A DNA stretch of 64,000 nt from Microbacterium sp. Leaf288. Lineage in GTDB: Bacteria; Actinomycetota; Actinomycetes; Actinomycetales; Microbacteriaceae. The notes beneath the pieces are model-generated. The model made no database searches, was not told the DNA's origin, and saw only the letters and a list, made by a program, of their open reading frames with translations. The stretch lies in contig NZ_LMNI01000012.1 of assembly GCF_001422925.1 (NCBI RefSeq), forward strand, positions 434,345-498,344, read 5' to 3'. How positions within the stretch are numbered: the stretch's first letter is position 1; each line of letters opens with the position of its first letter. Below are positions 59,200-64,000 of this stretch, in pieces. The position numbers and the translations under genes were made by a program.

Positions 59200-60254
59200 T
59201 GCCGTCCGCTTCCGACTCCCGCACGGTCGCGGCACGCACCGCGCGGGAGTCGTACGGCCGCATCCTGTCCGTGGTCGCAGCGTCCACGCGCGACGTCGCG
59301 CTCGCCGAGGACGCCCTCGCCGACGCGTTCGAGCGCGCGCTGCGCACGTGGCCGGATGCCGGCATCCCCGCCAATCCCGAAGGGTGGCTGGTCACCGTGG
59401 CCCGCAACCGACTGCGCGACGCCCTCTCGTCAGCGGCGCACCGCACCGGTGTACCGCTCGACGAGGGGATCGCCGCGGTGCGCGCCGACGAGCGCGAGGT
59501 CGACGCACTCAGCGCTCTCGAGCGCGCCGAGGCGATCCCCGACCGTCGACTCGAACTGCTGTTCGCGTGCGCGCACCCGGCCATCGACCCTGCCGTCCGC
59601 ACCCCGCTCATGCTGCAGACGGTGCTCGGATTCGATGCGGCCGAGATCGCCCGCGCGTTCGCGGTCGAGCCCTCCGCGATGGCCCAGCGGCTCGTGCGCG
59701 CGAAGCGGCGGATCCGGGATGCCGGCATCCCGTTCCGCGTGCCCGCCCTCGCCGACATGCCGTCCCGGCTGCCGGCCGTGCTCGAGGCGATCTACGCCGC
59801 GTACGCCATCGGCTGGCTCGACCAGGGCGAGGAGCCGCGCGAGTCGCTCGCCGACGAGGCGCGCTGGCTCGCTGTGCTCACCGCGACCCTCCTCGACGAC
59901 GAGCCGGAGGCGTGGGGCCTCGCCGCGCTGCTGACCTACGCGCAAGCGCGCGCACCCGCCCGCGCCGACGTGCCGTGGCCGCCGCTCGACGAGCAGGACC
60001 CGGCCGAGTGGGATCGCGCGCTCATCGGGGAGGGCGCCGCTCTGCTGCGCCGCGCCTCGTCGCTCGGGCGACCGCTGGGGCGATTCCAGCTCGAGGCCGC
60101 GATCCAGGCCGTGCACTGCGACCGCGCCCGCACCGGCGCCCTCGATGTCGAGGCGCTCGTGAAGCTGTACCGCGGACTCGTCGTGCTCGCACCCACCGAC
60201 GGCGCGCGAGCCGCGCTGGCGGCGGCCGAAGCGCGGCTCGCGTCCGCGTCGTGA
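59199..60254 (+). CDS. ECF42-type RNA polymerase sigma factor with C-terminal helical domain
   Basis: Sigma-70 family factor of 351 residues. Sigma2 is about residues 15-75 ('ALAEDALADAFERALRTWPD', 'GWLVTVARNRLRDALSSAAH'). Sigma4 is about 110-170 ('LQTVLGFDAAEIARAFAVEP', 'SAMAQRLVRAKRRIRDAGIP'). A C-terminal all-helical domain of about 170 residues (DUF6596, TPR-like) follows, with 'AIYAAYAIGWLDQGEEPRES'. This extension and the DGPF neighbour define ECF42. No anti-sigma gene is present; the C-terminal domain is thought to regulate it. Confidence 0.92.
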   Translation: MPSASDSRTVAARTARESYGRILSVVAASTRDVALAEDALADAFERALRTWPDAGIPANPEGWLVTVARNRLRDALSSAAHRTGVPLDEGIAAVRADEREVDALSALERAEAIPDRRLELLFACAHPAIDPAVRTPLMLQTVLGFDAAEIARAFAVEPSAMAQRLVRAKRRIRDAGIPFRVPALADMPSRLPAVLEAIYAAYAIGWLDQGEEPRESLADEARWLAVLTATLLDDEPEAWGLAALLTYAQARAPARADVPWPPLDEQDPAEWDRALIGEGAALLRRASSLGRPLGRFQLEAAIQAVHCDRARTGALDVEALVKLYRGLVVLAPTDGARAALAAAEARLASAS

Positions 60255-60259
60255 TGACC

Positions 60260-60319
60260 GATGCCGGGGCCGCGGCATCAGACGTGTAACAAACCGACCC
60301 GCGCGGGCCGTTCGGCCCG
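60260..60319. terminator. Pair of hairpins after the sigma factor
   Basis: GATGCCG/CGGCATC (60260-60279) is followed by CGGGCCG/CGGCCCG (60304-60319). They separate the sigma operon from the amino acid transporter. The second may lie in the transporter leader. Confidence 0.5.
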
Positions 60320-60392
60320 GCCCCTCGCCAAGATGGAGGGATCCGCGCAGCGACAGCACGCACGCGCGGACACCCGACTCCTGGAGGCACCC

Positions 60393-61247
60393 ATGTCGCG
60401 CAGCATCCGTCTCGTCCGCATCGCCGCCGCCGGCATCGCCGTCGCGGCCCTCGCCCTGACCGGCTGCGCCTCGGGTTCCGCGCCGGCCAGCAGCGAGTCG
60501 GCCGCCGCCGACGCGGGCTACCTCACCCCCGGCAAGCTCACCATCGCGACGGGCGAGACGGCGTACGAGCCATACGTGATCGATGACGACCCGGCGTCGG
60601 GTGAAGGGTTCGAGGCAGCGGTCGCGTACGCCGTCGCCGAGGAGCTCGGCTTCGCCGCCGACGACGTCGAGTGGGTGCGGACCAGCTTCGAGTCGGCGAT
60701 CGCGCCCGGACCCAAGAGCTTCGACTTCAACATCCAGCAGTACACGATCACCGACGAGCGCAAGCAGGCCGTGGACTTCTCGTCGCCCTACTACGAGGCC
60801 AGCCAGTCGGTGGTGGCGCTCAAGGGCGGTGCCGCCGAGGGCGTCACCGATATCGCGGGCCTCACGGATCTGGTGCTCGGCGCGATGTCGGGGTCCACGA
60901 GCGCCACGACGATCGAACAGGCCATCGCTCCCACCGCCACGCCGCAGCTCTACAGCTCCAACGAAGACGCGGTCGCCGCGCTCAAGGCCGGCCAGATCGA
61001 TGCCCTCGTGCTCGACACCCCGACCGCGTACACCGCGGTGAACTTCTACATCGACGACTCCTTCACCGTCGGCGAGCTCCCGGCCGCGGGGGTGCCCGAC
61101 CAGTGGGGCCTGCTGCTGGCGAAGGACTCCCCGCTGACCGCGGACGTCACCGCGGCCGTCGACACCCTGCGTGAGAACGGAACGCTCGACGCCCTCGAGG
61201 AGGAGTGGCTCGCCGTCCTCAGCGAGGGCGTGCCTCAGCTGCAGTGA
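60393..61247 (+). CDS. Amino acid ABC transporter substrate-binding lipoprotein
   Basis: Solute-binding protein of 284 residues. A signal peptide with lipobox ends 'ALALTGC', Cys25 being the lipidated residue, so it is anchored outside the membrane. The rest is SBP family 3: 'KLTIATGETAYEPYVIDDDP' at the start and 'FDFNIQQYTITDERKQAVDF' in the middle. The ligand is probably a polar amino acid. GGAGG sits eight bases before the ATG. A permease and ATPase follow in the same operon. Confidence 0.9.
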   Translation: MSRSIRLVRIAAAGIAVAALALTGCASGSAPASSESAAADAGYLTPGKLTIATGETAYEPYVIDDDPASGEGFEAAVAYAVAEELGFAADDVEWVRTSFESAIAPGPKSFDFNIQQYTITDERKQAVDFSSPYYEASQSVVALKGGAAEGVTDIAGLTDLVLGAMSGSTSATTIEQAIAPTATPQLYSSNEDAVAALKAGQIDALVLDTPTAYTAVNFYIDDSFTVGELPAAGVPDQWGLLLAKDSPLTADVTAAVDTLRENGTLDALEEEWLAVLSEGVPQLQ

Positions 61248-61269
61248 CCGCGTCCGCTACGTTCGTCCG

Positions 61270-62115
61270 GTGACCCCGCACCAGCCCAGCGCGCTCGAGC
61301 TCGACCGCCGCGCCTACCGGCACCGTCGCTCGCGGCGGTCCGTCCTGATCGCGATCGCGTCGTCGCTCGCGTTCGCGGCGATCGTCTGGGTGACGGTCAT
61401 CAACACCGAGGGCTGGTCGAAGGTCCAGCAGTCGTTCTTCAACCTCGACGTCGCGATCCAGGCGCTGCCGAAGGTGTGGGACGGCTTCCTGATCAACCTG
61501 CAGGTCCTCGCCTACTCCGTCGTGACCGTCGCCGTCGTGGCACTCGTGATCGCCGTGCTGCGCACCCTCCGCGGGCCGGTCTTCTTCCCGGCGCGCGTGC
61601 TCGCGGCCGGCTACACCGACCTCTTCCGCGGCCTGCCGTTCATCATCGTGCTCTACCTCATCGGCTTCGGTCTGCCGACCATCACGAACACGCGGATGCC
61701 GGTCGTGCTGCTCGGCGTGATCGCGGTGACGCTCACGTACTCCGCGTACGTCGCCGAGGTGATCCGTGCCGGCATCGAAGCCGTCCACCCGTCGCAGCGC
61801 CTCGCCGCGCGGGCGCTCGGCCTCGGGTACGTGCAGTCGCTGCGCCGCGTCGTGCTGCCCCAGGCCTTCCGCAAGATCACGCCGCCCCTCATGAACGACT
61901 TCATCTCCATGCAGAAGGACGTCGGGCTGATCTCCATCCTCGGCGCGGTCGACGCCATCGCCGCGGCGAGATCCGTCGCCTCGCTCACCTACAACTTCAC
62001 GCCGTACGTCGTGGCCGGGGTGCTGTTCATCCTGCTCGCGATCCCCACCATCCGGCTCACCGACTGGTACACCGCACGACTGCGCGAACGCGAGCAGGCG
62101 GGGGCGATCCTGTGA
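61270..62115 (+). CDS. Amino acid ABC transporter permease
   Basis: HisM/GlnP-type permease of 281 residues, starting with GTG 22 bases after the binding-protein gene. Five or six membrane segments follow a basic N-terminus. 'YTDLFRGLPFIIVLYLIGFG' and the EAA-like loop 'AARALGLGYVQSLRRVVLPQ' that contacts the ATPase are diagnostic. A single permease gene implies a homodimeric pore. It overlaps the ATPase start by four bases. Confidence 0.9.
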   Translation: MTPHQPSALELDRRAYRHRRSRRSVLIAIASSLAFAAIVWVTVINTEGWSKVQQSFFNLDVAIQALPKVWDGFLINLQVLAYSVVTVAVVALVIAVLRTLRGPVFFPARVLAAGYTDLFRGLPFIIVLYLIGFGLPTITNTRMPVVLLGVIAVTLTYSAYVAEVIRAGIEAVHPSQRLAARALGLGYVQSLRRVVLPQAFRKITPPLMNDFISMQKDVGLISILGAVDAIAAARSVASLTYNFTPYVVAGVLFILLAIPTIRLTDWYTARLREREQAGAIL

Positions 62116-62846
62116 CCGCTCTGCTGCGGGCGACCGGCATCCACAAGTCCTTCGGGGAGCGCGAGGTGCTCCGCGGCGTCGGCCTCGAGCTGGCGACCCA
62201 CGAAGTGGTCGCGCTCATCGGCGCGAGCGGATCCGGCAAGTCGACGCTGCTGCGATGCCTGAACCTCCTCGAACCCATCGACGACGGGCAGATCTTCCTC
62301 GACGACGAGGACATCTCCGACCCTCGCGTCGACGCGAACCGCGTCCGCTCGCGGTTCGGTGCCGTGTTCCAGAGCTACAACCTGTTCCCGCACCTCACGG
62401 TGCTCGACAACGTCACGCTGGCCTCGCGCGTCGTGCACCGCACTCCCCGGCGTGAGGCCGAGGCTCGTGCGCTCGAACTGCTCGGCCGCATCGGGCTCGC
62501 CGACCTGGCGCGCGAGCACCCCGACCGCCTCTCAGGCGGCCAGCAGCAGCGTGCCGCGATCGTGCGGGCCATCGCGACCGACCCCGAGGTGCTGTTCCTC
62601 GACGAGATCACGTCGGCGCTCGACCCCGAACTCGTGGGCGAGGTGCTCGAGCTCGTGCGGCAGCTCGCCGCCGACGGCGCCACGATCCTGATGGCGACGC
62701 ACGAGATGGCCTTCGCGCGGGATGTCGCCCACCGCGTGGTGTTCCTCGACGCGGGCACGATCGTCGAGCAGGGGCCTCCTTCCGAGGTGCTGGCGGCTCC
62801 TCGCGAACCACGCACCCGGGAGTTCCTCGCCCGCTTCACCGCCTGA
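62112..62846 (+). CDS. Amino acid ABC transporter ATP-binding protein
   Basis: ATPase of 244 residues, GlnQ/ArtP class. Walker A 'GASGSGKST', Q-loop 'FQSYNLFPHLTV', signature 'LSGGQQQRAAIVRAI', Walker B 'VLFLDEITSALD' and the H-loop 'ATHEMAFA' are all present. The signature uses QQQR, the hallmark of polar amino acid importers. It is the last gene of the operon; palindrome I follows after about 25 bases. Confidence 0.95.
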   Translation: MTALLRATGIHKSFGEREVLRGVGLELATHEVVALIGASGSGKSTLLRCLNLLEPIDDGQIFLDDEDISDPRVDANRVRSRFGAVFQSYNLFPHLTVLDNVTLASRVVHRTPRREAEARALELLGRIGLADLAREHPDRLSGGQQQRAAIVRAIATDPEVLFLDEITSALDPELVGEVLELVRQLAADGATILMATHEMAFARDVAHRVVFLDAGTIVEQGPPSEVLAAPREPRTREFLARFTA

Positions 62847-62870
62847 GTGAGGCAAGGCGGCGCTGTCCAT

Positions 62871-62940
62871 ATCGCGTGATCTCACCGAGCGCACCCGTTA
62901 TGTGCGCGTATAACGCATGGACTCGGCGAGATCACGCGAT
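62871..62940. repeat. Palindromic element I
   Basis: ATCGCGTGATCTCACCGAG and CTCGGCGAGATCACGCGAT match at 18 of 19 positions. The 32-base interior holds a nested stem, GTTAT/ATAAC. It lies between the amino acid transporter and the MarR gene and may double as a terminator. Confidence 0.7.
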
Positions 62941-62957
62941 GTGAACGCGGCGGGGTG

Positions 62958-62996
62958 AGTCAACTTGTTGACTTACAGTGAGTCAACTGGTTTACT
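62958..62996 (+). promoter_or_regulatory. MarR promoter with two operators
   Basis: AGTCAACTTGTTGACT (62958-62973) and AGTCAACTGGTTTACT (62981-62996) are similar palindromes centred 23 bases apart. TTGACT (62968-62973) and TTTACT (62991-62996), 17 bases apart, form the promoter, so each operator covers one box. TTTACT ends six bases before the GTG start. Confidence 0.8.
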
Positions 62997-63002
62997 TCAG
63001 AT

Positions 63003-63485
63003 GTGTCCGAGCGCCTGACCTTCACCCTCCACGAGCTCATCGCCGAGCTCGACGCGTTCGCCGACTCCGCCCTGCAGGCGGGGTGGGGTGTGACGTTCAA
63101 CCATTTCCAGTTCCTGGCGGTGCTCTACGATCACGAGCCCGTCGACATGACGACGCTCGCCCGCTGCCTCGGCGTCACCAAGGCTGCCGTGAGCAAGCGC
63201 GTGCCCGCGCTCGTCGAGGACGGGTGGATCACCGCCGCATCCCAGCCCGGCGCGGGCCGCAGCATCCTGCTCTCGCTCACCGACAAGGGCACCGCCCTCG
63301 TGCGCGACGCCGGCGAGGTGCTCGAGCGCGAGTTCGCCGCAATGCTGACCCACCCCTCGCTCGCCGGCGACCCCATCGACGCGTCGCGCATGAACGCCCA
63401 GCTCGTCGCCCTCACCGCTTTCATCCAGCAACAGCCGGCGCCCGGCCCGGGTGCCGTCCACCACCCTCAGGAGAGGCTCGCATGA
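63003..63485 (+). CDS. MarR-family transcriptional regulator
   Basis: Winged-helix regulator of 160 residues beginning with GTG at the predicted transcription start. 'FLAVLYDHEPVDMTTLARCL' and 'GVTKAAVSKRVPALVEDGWI' form the HTH, and 'PGAGRSILLSLTDKGTALVR' the wing. It overlaps the oxidoreductase start by four bases, so the two form an operon under the two palindromes in front. MarR proteins near quinone reductases commonly sense electrophiles; the ligand is unknown here. Confidence 0.9.
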   Translation: MSERLTFTLHELIAELDAFADSALQAGWGVTFNHFQFLAVLYDHEPVDMTTLARCLGVTKAAVSKRVPALVEDGWITAASQPGAGRSILLSLTDKGTALVRDAGEVLEREFAAMLTHPSLAGDPIDASRMNAQLVALTAFIQQQPAPGPGAVHHPQERLA

Positions 63486-64000
63486 ACGCTCCCCGGATCC
63501 TCGTGATCGTCGGCACGCCCTTCGCCGGCAGTCTCAACCACTCCCTCGCCCAGTCGTACGCCGACACCGCCCGCGCCGGCGGCGCCGAAGTGCGCGTCGT
63601 GGATCTCGCGAACGACACGGTGCCCCAGCATCCGTCCGTCCGCGACGACGTGCGCCTGCCGCGCACCGATGCCGACGTGCCGCTCACCCCCGAAGTCGCC
63701 GCCTACGTCGCCGACGTCGACTGGGCCGACCACCTGGTGTTCTTCTTCCCGCAGTGGTGGGGGTCGCTTCCGGGGGCGCTCAAGACGTGGATCGACCGCG
63801 TGTTCGTGCGCGGATTCGCCTACCGCTATCGTCCGACCGGGCGGCTGTGGGACAAGCTGCTCACCGGGCGCAGCGCGCGCATCGTGATGACGATGGACTC
63901 CCCCGCGTTCTGGAACGCGTGGGTCTACCGCAATGCCCCGATCCGGTCGCTCCGCAGCGCCACGCTGGAGTACTGCGGCATCAAGGTCCGCGGCGTCACG
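63482..64000 (+). CDS. NAD(P)H-dependent oxidoreductase (flavodoxin-like), partial at window end
   Basis: The 173 residues visible run off the window without a stop codon. The start 'APRILVIVGTPFAGSLNHSL' and 'VDWADHLVFFFPQWWGSLPG' then 'ALKTWIDRVFVRGFAYRY' are the signatures of MdaB/YwrO/NQO-type flavoproteins that reduce quinones by two electrons. It is co-transcribed with the MarR gene by a four-base overlap and is probably its regulated target. Confidence 0.88.
   Translation, partial: MNAPRILVIVGTPFAGSLNHSLAQSYADTARAGGAEVRVVDLANDTVPQHPSVRDDVRLPRTDADVPLTPEVAAYVADVDWADHLVFFFPQWWGSLPGALKTWIDRVFVRGFAYRYRPTGRLWDKLLTGRSARIVMTMDSPAFWNAWVYRNAPIRSLRSATLEYCGIKVRGVT

Noticed and set aside
60304..60319. 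A riboswitch or attenuator for the amino acid transporter
   Set aside because: Only a simple hairpin is present; no conserved aptamer elements or leader peptide were found.

Overview
The window is high-GC actinobacterial DNA that reads as a member of the Microbacteriaceae, most likely Microbacterium. The grounds are codon use, many leaderless genes with a TAnnnT box 6-7 bases before the start codon, intrinsic-terminator-like hairpins built on GGATGC/GCATCC stems, a RamB-type regulator next to GTP-dependent PEP carboxykinase, and a homoprotocatechuate dioxygenase of the Brevibacterium type. The placement is inference from gene content. I saw no rRNA, tRNA, CRISPR array, prophage or transposase gene.

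Layout. 0-6.2 kb: BrkB/YihY membrane protein, exonuclease III, trpS, a DUF559 nuclease-like gene flanked by small palindromic repeats, a GNAT acetyltransferase and an Fpg/Nei glycosylase. 6.2-10.6 kb: glycerol catabolism (glpD, glpK) with a divergent SorC-type regulator and a clear operator. 10.6-14.3 kb: riboflavin operon ribD-ribE-ribBA-ribH behind an FMN riboswitch. 14.3-24.2 kb: a small membrane protein, an MHS transporter, an uncharacterised four-gene operon (TetR, membrane protein, SRPBCC-like, DUF4166) with a 36-bp operator, an ABC-2 exporter, and a 71-residue HTH regulator preceding an ABC exporter. 24.4-32.6 kb: pckG, divergent ramB, and a run of small stress or accessory genes (AlkZ-like, HxlR, DoxX, zinc ribbon, VOC, GerW-like, dodecin).

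32.6-57.3 kb is a catabolic region for aromatic acids: succinate-semialdehyde dehydrogenase, a PheA/MobA-type flavin hydroxylase with an IclR regulator, a thiamine-diphosphate enzyme, the phenylacetate pathway in two units (paaF-H-Z-I and paaA-B-C-D-E plus an enoyl-CoA hydratase) under a TetR-type PaaR with two matching operators, and a homoprotocatechuate meta-cleavage operon (FAH-RraA fusion, GntR, hpaE, hpaD, hpaH, hpaI) with a divergent MHS transporter. HpaI yields succinate semialdehyde, which the dehydrogenase at 32.7-34.2 kb could oxidise. paaK, the paaJ thiolase, hpaBC and hpaF are not in the window.

57.3-64 kb: a transglutaminase-like protein, a membrane protein, a DGPF/YCII protein with an ECF42-type sigma factor, a polar amino acid ABC transporter, and a MarR regulator with an NAD(P)H oxidoreductase that runs off the end.

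The most unusual signal is a set of about ten long imperfect palindromes of roughly 45-100 bp. Four share a CAACTCAGG arm; others have unrelated arms but the same nested-hairpin design. They sit mostly between genes, but one lies in frame inside the 5' end of paaC. A separate arginine-rich-coding repeat interrupts the 5' end of paaH.
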